Assembly: GCF_017896165.1 (NCBI RefSeq)
Contig: NZ_JAFCNB010000002.1
Span: 558,001-622,000, forward strand
Origin: Microbispora oryzae
Lineage (GTDB): Bacteria > Actinomycetota > Actinomycetes > Streptosporangiales > Streptosporangiaceae
Length of the DNA: 64,000 nucleotides
Reading direction: 5' to 3'
Under the pieces are notes generated by a model. It was not told where the DNA came from. It saw nothing but the letters and a program-made list of their open reading frames with translations, and did not search any database. The translations under genes and the position numbers were made by a program. Of this stretch, positions 1-8,625 are shown in pieces (the first letter of the stretch is position 1; each line of letters starts with the position of its first letter).

Positions 1-116
1 CGAGGGTGTTCCGGCGCTCATCGCGTCTTCGGGGGTGACGCCGCCGGGTTCCGGGGCATTGTCCTGTCGGACGGGTTCTGTTGGGTTGTGGGATGGTTCT
101 AGGGCAGGGTTGGAAA

Positions 117-2399
117 ATGGATCTGGACCGGCTTGCAGGCGGCGCGCACCACGACCCCCACTCGATCCTCGGCGCCCACATGGGGCCCGACGGAGTGACC
201 ATAAGAGCGTTGCGACCCTTCGCGGACAAGGTCGAGGCGCTGATCGATGGCTCGGCCCACGAGATGGAACACCTCGCCTTCGGCGTCTTCGAGACCCGGC
301 TCCCCGGGGTCGACAAGATCCCCGACTACCGGCTCCGGATCACCTATCCCCAGTCTCCGCCGTACGAGACGGGCGATCCGTACCGGCACTGGCCGACTCT
401 GGGCGAGCTCGACCTGCACCTGATCGGCGAGGGGCGGCACGAGCGGCTGTGGGACGTGCTCGGGGCGCGGGCGCTCAGCCATGAGGACGTGGACGGCACG
501 GCCTTCGCCGTCTGGGCGCCGAACGCCCAGGGCGTGCGGGTGATCGGCGACTTCAACCACTGGAACGGCGCGGCCCACCCCATGCGCTCGCTCGGCAGGT
601 CGGGGGTGTGGGAGCTCTTCATCCCCGGCGTCGCGGCGGGCACCCGCTACAAGTTCCAGATCCTCGGGCTCGACGGGGTGTGGCGGGAGAAGGCCGACCC
701 GATGGCCCGCCGCACCGAGGTGCCCCCGGCCACGGCGTCCATCGTGGAGATCTCGGATTACGAGTGGCGCGACGCGGAGTGGATGGAGGCGCGGGCCAGG
801 CGGAACGCCCTCGACGAGCCGATGAGCACCTACGAGGTCCACCTGGGGTCGTGGCGGCCCGGCCTGTCGTACCGGGAGCTCGCGACCGAGCTGGTCGGCT
901 ACGTGAAGGAGATGGGCTTCACCCACGTGGAGTTCCTGCCGGTGGCCGAGCACCCGTTCGGCGGGTCCTGGGGCTACCAGGTGACCTCCTACTACGCCCC
1001 GACCTCGCGCTTCGGCTCCCCCGACGACTTCCGCCACCTGGTGGACGAGCTGCACCGCGCGGGCATCGCGGTGATCGTCGACTGGGTGCCCGCCCACTTC
1101 CCGATGGACGAGTGGGCCCTGGCCCGCTTCGACGGCACGCCCCTCTACGAGCACGGCGACCCTCGCCGGGGCACCCACCCCGACTGGGGCACCTACGTCT
1201 TCGACTTCGGTCGCAAGGAGGTGCGCAACTTCCTGGTGGCCAACGCGCTCTACTGGCTCACCGAGTTTCACGTCGACGGCCTGCGGGTCGACGCCGTCGC
1301 GTCCATGCTCTACCTCGACTACTCGCGGCGCGCGGGCGAGTGGGCCCCCAACGAGTACGGCGGGCGGGAGAACCTCGACGCCATCGAGTTCCTCAAGGAG
1401 ATGAACAGCGTCGTCTACCGGGAGGCGCCCGGGATCGTGACGATCGCGGAGGAGTCGACCGCCTGGCCCGGCGTCTCTCGGCCGGTGCATCTCGGCGGCC
1501 TCGGGTTCGGGTTCAAGTGGAACATGGGCTGGATGCACGACACCCTGGCCTACCTGGCCCACGAGCCGATCTTCCGGCAGTACCACCATCACCAGCTGAC
1601 GTTCTCGCTGATGTACGCCTTCTCGGAGAACTTCGTGCTGCCGCTGTCGCACGACGAGGTCGTCCACCTGAAGGGGTCGCTGCTCGGGAAGATGCCCGGC
1701 GACGAGTGGCAGCGCTTCGCCGGCCTGCGGTGCCTCTACGCGTTCATGTGGGCGCACCCCGGCAAGCAGCTGCTCTTCATGGGCGGCGAGTTCGGCCAGG
1801 GCTCGGAGTGGTCGGAGGCGAACGGCCTCGACTGGTGGGTGCTCGACTTCGACTTCCACCAGGGCGTCCGGCGCCTGGTGAAGGACCTCAACCGGATCTA
1901 CCGGGAGACGCCCGCCCTCTACTCGCAGGACTTCACGCCCGACGGCTTCCGCTGGATCGACGCCGACGACGCCCCCGGCAACACCTTCTCGTTCCTCAGG
2001 TACGGCACGGACGGCTCGGTGCTCGCCTGCGTCGCCAACTTCTCCGGCGCCCCGCACGAGGACTACCACGTGGGCCTGCCCGTCGGCGGGCACTGGGAGG
2101 AGGTGCTCAACACCGACGCGTACGAGTACGCGGGCAGCGGGGTGGGCAACATGGGCGGCGTGGAGGCCGCCGGGGTCCCCCACCACGGCCTGCCGTACTC
2201 GGCGCGGTTGCGGGTGCCCCCGCTGGGCGCGGTGTGGCTGCGCTCGCGGGTGGAGCCGCCGGCCGAGCTCGCCGACGAGCCGACCAGCATGCTGGTGGAA
2301 GAGCTGGTGGAGGAGATCGAACAGGAGACCGAGGCCGGGGCCCCCACCCCGCTGGAGATCGTCCGGGGAGACGACGAGGGGGTGGCAGAACCCGTCTGA
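117..2399 (+). CDS. glgB: 1,4-alpha-glucan branching enzyme
   Basis: Introduces alpha-1,6 branches into glycogen-type glucans in the cytoplasm (GH13). An N-terminal region is followed by a CBM48-like segment ([20 protein letters not shown]) and the catalytic barrel. The barrel shows the nucleophile Asp in DGLRVDAV (about residue 392), the acid Glu in IAEEST (about 445) and the LSHDEVVH motif. The 760 aa length is slightly above the usual 730 aa, with an acidic C-terminal tail of about 40 residues. The ATG at 117 is preferred over the in-frame ATG at 81 because a purine-rich AGGGCAGGG lies just before it and the family N-terminus begins near LDRLAGG. No gene is supported in bases 1-116, so the usual glycogen-operon partners, if present, lie outside the window. 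Confidence 0.96.
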   Translation: MDLDRLAGGAHHDPHSILGAHMGPDGVTIRALRPFADKVEALIDGSAHEMEHLAFGVFETRLPGVDKIPDYRLRITYPQSPPYETGDPYRHWPTLGELDLHLIGEGRHERLWDVLGARALSHEDVDGTAFAVWAPNAQGVRVIGDFNHWNGAAHPMRSLGRSGVWELFIPGVAAGTRYKFQILGLDGVWREKADPMARRTEVPPATASIVEISDYEWRDAEWMEARARRNALDEPMSTYEVHLGSWRPGLSYRELATELVGYVKEMGFTHVEFLPVAEHPFGGSWGYQVTSYYAPTSRFGSPDDFRHLVDELHRAGIAVIVDWVPAHFPMDEWALARFDGTPLYEHGDPRRGTHPDWGTYVFDFGRKEVRNFLVANALYWLTEFHVDGLRVDAVASMLYLDYSRRAGEWAPNEYGGRENLDAIEFLKEMNSVVYREAPGIVTIAEESTAWPGVSRPVHLGGLGFGFKWNMGWMHDTLAYLAHEPIFRQYHHHQLTFSLMYAFSENFVLPLSHDEVVHLKGSLLGKMPGDEWQRFAGLRCLYAFMWAHPGKQLLFMGGEFGQGSEWSEANGLDWWVLDFDFHQGVRRLVKDLNRIYRETPALYSQDFTPDGFRWIDADDAPGNTFSFLRYGTDGSVLACVANFSGAPHEDYHVGLPVGGHWEEVLNTDAYEYAGSGVGNMGGVEAAGVPHHGLPYSARLRVPPLGAVWLRSRVEPPAELADEPTSMLVEELVEEIEQETEAGAPTPLEIVRGDDEGVAEPV

Positions 2400-2426
2400 C
2401 GAGCGGCACCCCGGAAACCGTCGCTT

Positions 2427-4127
2427 ATGGTGGCATTCATGGACGCGACGAGGACGATCGTGGAGACCGTCGACAAGCTGCGGCAGCGCCGTACCGCTCC
2501 GCTCGTGCTGGAGCTCGATCTCACCGAGGGCCTGGCGGAGGGACCGCCGGCCGACCCGGTCGGCGCGCTGCTGTCGATGCGCAAGCCGCGCCTCGCCGAC
2601 GTGCTGTCCGGTCTCCGGCGGGCCCGGCAGGATCCCCGGGTCGTCGCCCTGATCGTCCGGATCGGCGGCCACCCGATCGGCCTCGGCATGGTGCAGGAGC
2701 TGCGCGCCGCCGTGTTGCGGCTGCGGGCGGCCGGCAAGCGGACGGTCGCGTACGCGGAGACGTTCGGCGAGTTCGGCGCCGGCACCGTGCCGTACTACCT
2801 CGCCAGCGTCTTCGAGCGGGTCTACCTGCAGCCGTCCGGCGACGTCGGCCTCACCGGCGTGACCCTTGAGCAGCGGTTCCTCCGCGACGCGCTGGCGAAG
2901 GCGGGCGTGGAGTATCAGCTCGGCCAGCGGCACGAGTACAAGACGGCCGCGAACACGTTCACCCAGAACCACATGACCGAGCCGCACCGGGAGTCCACCG
3001 CGCGGATCGCCGAGTCGGTGACCGAGCAGATCACGGCCGGCATCGCCGAGGGGCGGTCGCTCGATCCCGGCCGGGTGCGCGAGCTGATCGACCAGGGGCC
3101 GTTCATCGGCCCGGAGGCGGTCGAGGCGGGGCTCGTGGACGCGCTGAAGTATCGCGACGAGGTCTACGCGGAGACCGCCGGCGAGGGGACGCACCTGCTC
3201 TACGTCTCCCGGTACGCCAAGACGGCCAGGACCAGGCGGTTGCCGCGCCCCGGCGGCGACGTCGTCGCGCTGGTCCACGGCACCGGAATGATCCGTCTCG
3301 GCCGCAGCGGCCGCTCGCCGCTGGGCGGCGGCGACGCGATGGGCTCCGACACGATCGGCGCCGCGCTGCGGTCGGCCCGCAGGGACGAGCGGGTCAAGGC
3401 GATCGTCTTCCGGGTGGACAGCCCCGGCGGGTCGTACGTCGCCTCCGACGCCATCTGGCGGGAGGTCGTGCTGGCACGCCGGGCCGGCAAGCCCGTGGTC
3501 GTCTCGATGGGCGACCTCGCCGCGTCCGGCGGATACTTCGTCGCGATGGCCGCGGACGCGATCGTGGCCCAGCCGGGAACGCTGACCGGATCGATCGGCG
3601 TGTTCGGCGGCAAGCCGGTCGTCGGTGAGCTGCTCGGCAAGCTCGGCGTGGTGACGGAGTCGGTGTCCGAGGGCGCGAACGCCGGCATGTTCTCCCCGGC
3701 GCGGGCGTTCTCCGCCGAGGAGTGGGAGCGGGTCAACGCCTGGCTCGACCGCGTCTACGACGACTTCGTCGGCAAGGTGGCCGACGGGCGGGGGCTGAGC
3801 CGCGAACGGGCCCACGAGCTGGCCCGGGGCCGGGTCTGGACCGGCGCGGACGCCGCCGAGGCCGGCCTCGTCGACGAGCTCGGCGGCCTGGAGGACGCCC
3901 TGGTCCTGGCCCGCAAGAAGGCGGGGCTCCCGGCCGGCACGCCCGTGCGGAGCCACCCCCGGATGCATCCGCTGGAGCGGCTGCGCCCGCCGGAGTCGAG
4001 CGAGGACCGCTCGGCCGCCGCGCGGCTGCGCCTGGAGGCGTGGGGCCCGCTCGCCCGCCTGGCCGCCGAGCTCGGGCTGCCCTCCCACGGACCGCTCGTG
4101 CTCCCCGGCACCTGGACCATCCGCTAG
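2427..4127 (+). CDS. sppA: Signal peptide peptidase SppA, 67K type
   Basis: Serine protease of the SppA/protease IV family (peptidase S49), which degrades cleaved signal peptides at the membrane. The 566 aa length fits the tandem-domain 67K class. The catalytic Lys of the N-terminal domain is visible in RHEYKTAANTF (about residue 172), and the nucleophilic Ser of the C-terminal domain in GDLAASGGYFVAM (about residue 367). There is no clear N-terminal membrane helix, unlike the E. coli enzyme, so its membrane association is uncertain. It lies 27 bp after glgB, but a functional link is not evident. The start at 2427 or the in-frame ATG at 2439 are both possible. Confidence 0.93.
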   Translation: MVAFMDATRTIVETVDKLRQRRTAPLVLELDLTEGLAEGPPADPVGALLSMRKPRLADVLSGLRRARQDPRVVALIVRIGGHPIGLGMVQELRAAVLRLRAAGKRTVAYAETFGEFGAGTVPYYLASVFERVYLQPSGDVGLTGVTLEQRFLRDALAKAGVEYQLGQRHEYKTAANTFTQNHMTEPHRESTARIAESVTEQITAGIAEGRSLDPGRVRELIDQGPFIGPEAVEAGLVDALKYRDEVYAETAGEGTHLLYVSRYAKTARTRRLPRPGGDVVALVHGTGMIRLGRSGRSPLGGGDAMGSDTIGAALRSARRDERVKAIVFRVDSPGGSYVASDAIWREVVLARRAGKPVVVSMGDLAASGGYFVAMAADAIVAQPGTLTGSIGVFGGKPVVGELLGKLGVVTESVSEGANAGMFSPARAFSAEEWERVNAWLDRVYDDFVGKVADGRGLSRERAHELARGRVWTGADAAEAGLVDELGGLEDALVLARKKAGLPAGTPVRSHPRMHPLERLRPPESSEDRSAAARLRLEAWGPLARLAAELGLPSHGPLVLPGTWTIR

Positions 4128-4140
4128 AAGCTCCCGGAGC

Positions 4141-4623
4141 TCAGGGGACCGGGCGGTAGCGGGAGCGCAGCCGCACGATCGGGCGCCGGGCCGCGTCGAC
4201 GTAGTCGACGGCGAGCAGTCGCCCGACGAAGAGGGTGTGGTCGCCGGCGGGGACGACCTGGGTGGTCTCCGCCTCGATCGCCGCCGTCCCGCCGTCCACG
4301 ACGAGGGCGTCGCTGTGCGCCCCGCGATGGTGCGGCACGCCCGCGAGCAGCAGCCGGGCGCTGGGACGGCCGGGGGTCGCGAACCGTGAGGCGACCGTCT
4401 GCTGGCCGTCGGCGAGCAGGCTCGCGGCCCAGCGGTCGCGGCGGAGGAGCACCTCGGCCAGATAGCCCGACGAGGCGAGGCTGACCAGCACCAGGGGCGG
4501 GTCGAGCGACACCGACATCAGGGTCGCGACCGTCGTTCCGACGTCGTCGCGGTCGTCCCTGACCGTGACCACGGCCACCCCGGCCGCCAGCTGACCCATC
4601 GCCTCCGTGAAAAGACCGGTCAC
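4141..4623 (-). CDS. Flavin reductase-like FMN-binding protein
   Basis: A 160-aa protein of the flavin reductase domain family, which binds FMN and reduces it with NAD(P)H, often to supply a two-component monooxygenase. Recognisable family features are an N-terminal GVAVVTVRDD segment, the T-x-x-T-L-M-S-V-S-L-D-P-P-L-V stretch and a C-terminal HTLFVGRLLAVDY strand. It starts with GTG behind a GAGGCGGA ribosome-binding site. It is convergent with sppA, with only 13 bp between the stops. No partner monooxygenase is adjacent, so the physiological role is open. Confidence 0.85.
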   Translation of the reverse strand: MTGLFTEAMGQLAAGVAVVTVRDDRDDVGTTVATLMSVSLDPPLVLVSLASSGYLAEVLLRRDRWAASLLADGQQTVASRFATPGRPSARLLLAGVPHHRGAHSDALVVDGGTAAIEAETTQVVPAGDHTLFVGRLLAVDYVDAARRPIVRLRSRYRPVP

Positions 4624-4759
4624 TCCGCCTCACGCCCTCGCCTTGTCAGGCCCTCGTCCCGCCGCGGCCCTCGTCCTGCCACAGCCGCCGTCCGCTCCGA
4701 GGCCTCCCACCCGACCGTAGCGGGCCGTCCCGCCGCGCGGCGGGACGGGGAGATCGCGC

Positions 4760-4794
4760 CCGGGGGCGGGGGCGCCGCGCGCCCCCGCCCCCGG
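4760..4794 (-). terminator. Strong hairpin after the osmoprotectant lipoprotein gene
   Basis: A perfect 15-bp GC-only stem (4760-4774 with 4780-4794) and a 5-nt loop lie just beyond the stop codon at 4801 of the minus-strand importer operon. There is no long U tract, which is usual for actinomycete terminators. Confidence 0.75.
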
Positions 4795-4800
4795 CGGCGA

Positions 4801-5715
4801 TCAGACGAGGCCGTTCTGGGTGAGCCAGTCCTTGGCCACCGCCGGCGGGTCGTCCTTGTCGACGGAGATCCGCTTCATCAGCGACAGCAGGGTCGCCGTG
4901 TCGAGCTTGGCGGAGATCGCATTGAGCGTGGAGACGACGGTGTCGTTCACTCCCGGCTTGTAGACGATCGGGGTGATGTTGTCGGAGCCGAAGGCGTTCT
5001 TGTCGTCCTGCAGCGCCACCAGGTCGTCCAGGACGATCTTGGGGTCGGTCGTGAAGACGTTGCCCACCTGGACGGTGCCGCTCTTGATCGCGTCTGCCGT
5101 GGTGTCGCCGGTGGACTTCCACTCCTTGAACTCCAGGCCGTAGACCTGCTTGAAGTTCTCCTCCTGGCGCTTCTTGAACTCCGGCGGGCCGCCGACCGTG
5201 AAGTCCTTGGCCACCTTGACCAGGCCGCTGATCGTGCTCAGCCCGTACTTGCCGGCGGTCTCCTTGGTGACCGTCAGGGAGTTGTTGTCCTGCGCCTCGG
5301 CCGGGTCGAGGACCTCGAGCTCCGGGGGGAGCTTGGCCGTGAGCCCGGCGAGGATCTCCTCCTTGGTCTTCGCCGTGCTGTTCTTGTCGAGGAAGGCCAG
5401 CAGTGAGCCGATGTACTCCGGCAGCACGGTCAGGCCGCCGCTCTTGATCTGGTCGTAGACGACCTCGCGGCTGCCGATGTTGGGCTTCTCCTCGACCTGC
5501 ACGCCCTTGGCGGTCAGGGCCTGCGCGTAGATCGAGCCGAGCAGCACGCTCTCGGGGAAGTTGAAGGAGCCCACGACGACCTTGGCGGAGGCCCCGCCCG
5601 AGCTCGCCGGAGCGGAGGACGGAGTGGCGGACAGCGGGTCGGAGCCCCCGCCGCACGCGGATAGCGCGAGCGCCGCGGTCAGGAAGACCGCCGCGGCGCC
5701 GATGAAGCGTCTCAT
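4801..5715 (-). CDS. Osmoprotectant-type ABC transporter substrate-binding lipoprotein
   Basis: Extracytoplasmic binding protein of the ProX/OpuCC (OpuAC) family for glycine betaine, choline or a similar quaternary amine. The sequence begins with a lipoprotein signal, MRRFIGAAAVFLTAALALSA, followed by the lipobox Cys. The family hallmark VVVGSFNFPESVLLGSIYAQ follows, with NIGSREVVYDQIKSGGLTVLPEY further on. An AAGGGA ribosome-binding site fits the ATG at 5715 best; the ATG at 5718 is the alternative. It is the last gene of a four-gene operon (ATPase, permease, permease, binding protein). A 198-bp gap before it may give it its own promoter, though none is clear. Confidence 0.9.
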   Translation of the reverse strand: MRRFIGAAAVFLTAALALSACGGGSDPLSATPSSAPASSGGASAKVVVGSFNFPESVLLGSIYAQALTAKGVQVEEKPNIGSREVVYDQIKSGGLTVLPEYIGSLLAFLDKNSTAKTKEEILAGLTAKLPPELEVLDPAEAQDNNSLTVTKETAGKYGLSTISGLVKVAKDFTVGGPPEFKKRQEENFKQVYGLEFKEWKSTGDTTADAIKSGTVQVGNVFTTDPKIVLDDLVALQDDKNAFGSDNITPIVYKPGVNDTVVSTLNAISAKLDTATLLSLMKRISVDKDDPPAVAKDWLTQNGLV

Positions 5716-5913
5716 CATGTTCCCTTCATTTCTTGGGGACAAATAGGAGATTAGCGGACCCATCCCGGCCCACCTCCTCTTCACCCCTTGGCCGCTTCAC
5801 ACGGCCATGCCTTGCCGGCCCCCCAGAACTAACACACGGGACCGACAGAACCCGGACATGTGGCCGGAGCCGGACACGGTAAGGCCCAACCACGGCGGCC
5901 CGGCTGGGATTTC

Positions 5914-6600
5914 CTAACGCGCGATCTCCGTGTCCCGGCCGGGACGCGCCCGGACACCGGGGGACACGGCGATCCGGTCGATCGCCGTGAAGGCGAACTG
6001 GACGGCCAGGGCGAGTGCCGCGACCAGAACCGCTCCCCCGATGACGCTGGGGTATTCCTTGGTGGCCAGGCCGTCGATGATGAACCGGCCCAGCCCGCCG
6101 AGGCCGACGAACGCCGCCACGGTCGCCGTCGCGACCACCTGGATGGCGGCGAGCCGCAGGCCGAGCAGGATCAGCGGCAGCGCGACCGGGACCGAGGTCC
6201 TGAGCAGCACCTGACGGCCGCGCAGGCCCATGCCGTACGCGGCGTCGCGCAGGTCGGGGTCGACACCGCGCACGCCCTCGTAGGTGTTGACCAGGATCGG
6301 CGGGACGGCAAGCACCACCAGCGGGACCAGGACCGGGAGCACCGTGCCGACGCCGATGAGCAGCACCACGAGCACGAGGAGGCCCAGCGTGGGCAGCGCG
6401 CGGGCCGCGTTCGCCGAGACCACGACGAGGAGGGCGCCCCGCCCCGTGTGGCCGACGAGCATGCCCAGCGGCACCGCGATCAGCGCGGCGATCAGGAAGG
6501 CGGCGGCGGAGAACTCCAGGTGTTCGAGCAGCCGCGCCGGGATGCCGTCGGGCCCCGACCAGTTGGCGGGATCGCCGAAGAAGCCGGACAGCCAGTTCAC
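5914..6600 (-). CDS. Osmoprotectant ABC transporter permease (second)
   Basis: Integral membrane permease of the OpuCB/ProW family, 228 aa, with about five to six hydrophobic segments. The cytoplasmic coupling (EAA-like) region appears as DPDLRDAAYGMGLRGRQVL, followed by a conserved ATATVAAFVGLGGLGRFIIDG stretch. The GTG start at 6600 overlaps the stop of the upstream permease by 4 bp (GTGA), which implies translational coupling. It pairs with the 6597-7271 permease to form the transmembrane channel of the importer. Confidence 0.9.
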   Translation of the reverse strand: MNWLSGFFGDPANWSGPDGIPARLLEHLEFSAAAFLIAALIAVPLGMLVGHTGRGALLVVVSANAARALPTLGLLVLVVLLIGVGTVLPVLVPLVVLAVPPILVNTYEGVRGVDPDLRDAAYGMGLRGRQVLLRTSVPVALPLILLGLRLAAIQVVATATVAAFVGLGGLGRFIIDGLATKEYPSVIGGAVLVAALALAVQFAFTAIDRIAVSPGVRARPGRDTEIAR

Positions 6601-7271
6601 GCCGACCTCCGTGCCCGGGACCAGGGGGTGAGCAGCCGCTGCGCGAGCACGAGCACTCCGTCGGAGGCCACGGCGAGCAGCAGGACGAGTGAGATGCCCA
6701 CGACGATGGGGGTGGGAAACTGCCGCTGCCAGCCGTCGATGAACAGGTTGCCGAGGCCACCCTGGCCGATCAGCGCGCCGAGGCTGACGAGGCTGATGCT
6801 CGACACCGTCGCCACGCGCAACCCGGCCAGCACTACGGGCACCGCCACCGGCAGCTCCACCAGCAGCAGCCGCCGTACGGGCCGGAAACCCATCGCGACG
6901 GCGGACTGCCGCACGTGCTCGGGCACCGACGTCAGCCCGTCCACGACCGCCGGGATCAGCACGGCGAGCGCGAAGAAGGTGAGCGGGATCACGACGGTGG
7001 CCTGCGTCAGACCGGTGACCGACAGGAAGATCGAGAAGAGCACGAGCGACGGGAGCGAGTAGGTCACGTTCATCAGGGCGGCGGTCGGCTGGTAGAGCCG
7101 GGGCCACCGGACGCAGGCCAGCCCCAGCGGAAGGGCCACGGCCAGGCCGAGCACCACCGGCAGGAAGGCCATCACCACATGCCCGCCGAGCAGGGCGCTG
7201 ATGGCCGAGGGGCTCCCGTTGGCCCAGTTGCGCGCGACCCAGTCCCAGCGGACGATTGGCTCTCCGTTCAC
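6597..7271 (-). CDS. Osmoprotectant ABC transporter permease (first)
   Basis: A 224-aa permease of the same OpuCB/ProW family as its downstream neighbour. The coupling-loop region VPEHVRQSAVAMGFRPVRRL and the ATVSSISLVSLGALIGQGGL stretch are characteristic. Its start overlaps the stop of the ATPase gene by 4 bp (ATGA) and its stop overlaps the next permease, so three genes are translationally coupled. The import substrate is inferred from family membership only. Confidence 0.9.
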   Translation of the reverse strand: MNGEPIVRWDWVARNWANGSPSAISALLGGHVVMAFLPVVLGLAVALPLGLACVRWPRLYQPTAALMNVTYSLPSLVLFSIFLSVTGLTQATVVIPLTFFALAVLIPAVVDGLTSVPEHVRQSAVAMGFRPVRRLLLVELPVAVPVVLAGLRVATVSSISLVSLGALIGQGGLGNLFIDGWQRQFPTPIVVGISLVLLLAVASDGVLVLAQRLLTPWSRARRSA

Positions 7272-8323
7272 GCGTCCGCCCGCTCCGCGTCCCCGTCGGC
7301 GCGAGGCCCGGACGCTCCGCCCGCGTACGCCGCGAACAGCTCGTCGAGCGCGTCGCGTCCTGCCACTCCGCGGGCACGGCCTTCGCCGTCCACGGCGATC
7401 GCCATCCCGTTCGGCGCCAGCAGCGCCGCGTCGAGCGCCGCGCGCAGCGAGTCGGTCTCCGGATCGAACGTCCCGTACGGCGCGAGCCCGCCGCCGGAGC
7501 GCCAGCCGAGGGGACGGCCGTCCTCGTCGAGGACCAGATCGGGCGGCACCGGGCCGAGCCGCACCTCCTTGGCCGAGATGAACGACAGCCTCCTGATGCC
7601 CCGGTCGCGGCCGAGGAAGCCGCGGACGAACTCGTCGGCGGGCTCGGCGAGCAGCGTGGCGGGCCCGGCCACCTGGGCCAGCCGCCCGCCGACGCGCAGG
7701 ACGGCCACGGTGTCCCCCAGCTTGATCGCCTCATCGATGTCGTGGGTGACGAACACGATCGTCTTGCGGAGTTCGGCCTGCAGGCGGAGCAGTTCGTCCT
7801 GCAGGCTCGTCCGGACGACCGGGTCGACGGCGCTGAACGGCTCGTCCATGAGCAGCACCGGCGGGTCCGCGGCGAGCGCCCGGGCCACCCCGACCCGCTG
7901 CTGCTGACCCCCGGAGAGCTGGAACGGGTACCGCCCGGCGAGCTTGGGGTCGAGACCGACGCGTTCGAGCAGCTCCATGGCCCGCGCGCGGGCCCGTTTC
8001 CGGTCCCAGCCCAGCAGGTAGGGGACCGTGGCCACGTTGTCGACGATCTTGCGGTGCGGGAACAGCCCGGCCTGCTGGATCACGTACCCCATGCCGCGCC
8101 GGAGCGTGGGCGGGTCGATCTCCCGCACGTCCCGGCCGTCCAGGGTGATCCGCCCCGAGGTGGGGTCGAGCATGCGGTTGATCATCCGCAGCGAGGTGGT
8201 CTTGCCGCACCCCGACGGTCCGACGAACACGGTGATCGCTCCCGTGGGCACCTCGAGGTCGAGGTCGTCGACCGCCACGGTCCCGTCGCGGTAGCGCTTG
8301 GTGACGCCTTCGAATGTGATCAA
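7268..8323 (-). CDS. Osmoprotectant ABC transporter ATP-binding protein
   Basis: ATPase that energises the quaternary-amine importer. The 351-aa protein has Walker A GPSGCGKTTS, the signature LSGGQQQRVGVARAL, Walker B VLLMDEPFSAVD and the switch His in VFVTHDIDEA. A C-terminal extension after about residue 240 resembles the paired CBS region of OpuCA/OpuAA ATPases that senses ionic strength, but it is divergent. It is the first gene of the operon reading leftward. The ATG is preceded by AAAGGGATC on the coding strand. Confidence 0.92.
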   Translation of the reverse strand: MITFEGVTKRYRDGTVAVDDLDLEVPTGAITVFVGPSGCGKTTSLRMINRMLDPTSGRITLDGRDVREIDPPTLRRGMGYVIQQAGLFPHRKIVDNVATVPYLLGWDRKRARARAMELLERVGLDPKLAGRYPFQLSGGQQQRVGVARALAADPPVLLMDEPFSAVDPVVRTSLQDELLRLQAELRKTIVFVTHDIDEAIKLGDTVAVLRVGGRLAQVAGPATLLAEPADEFVRGFLGRDRGIRRLSFISAKEVRLGPVPPDLVLDEDGRPLGWRSGGGLAPYGTFDPETDSLRAALDAALLAPNGMAIAVDGEGRARGVAGRDALDELFAAYAGGASGPRADGDAERADA

Positions 8324-8625
8324 AGGGATCCTCGTTCTCGAATTCCGGCGGATGTGCGAACGACGCGAGCGTCCCGCAGCTTCCCCGAACGGCCGCGCCT
8401 ACCCCTTCGCCTCCCCCTTGCGGGCCGGACGATTCGCCCGCCAGCCTACGGGGGGAACATCCCTTCTGTCCGCAGCGCCCCGACACCAAGCAGGGCGTAC
8501 GCTGCGCGAAGTCAGGCCCGAATATCTATCAAAAGGGCATCCAGTGGTGCGCTGCCACCTGTTGTCTTGGCATGATGGGCCTCACGTCTCACTACACCCT
8601 TCGTCACCAACCCCAGGAGCCGGTC
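8324..8625. other. Divergent intergenic region, no gene
   Basis: About 300 bp between the leftward importer operon and the rightward sigma-like gene. It must carry both promoters. I see no confident -10/-35 pair, dyad operator or small gene in it. Confidence 0.5.

Noticed and set aside
1-116. 3' end of an upstream glycogen-operon gene
   Set aside because: None of the three plus-strand frames gives a recognisable C-terminus, so no partial gene is called.
99-4088. Long minus-strand open frame opposite glgB and sppA
   Set aside because: It spans two clearly coding plus-strand genes, has Pro/Arg/Gly/His-rich shadow composition and no family resemblance. It is a product of high GC.
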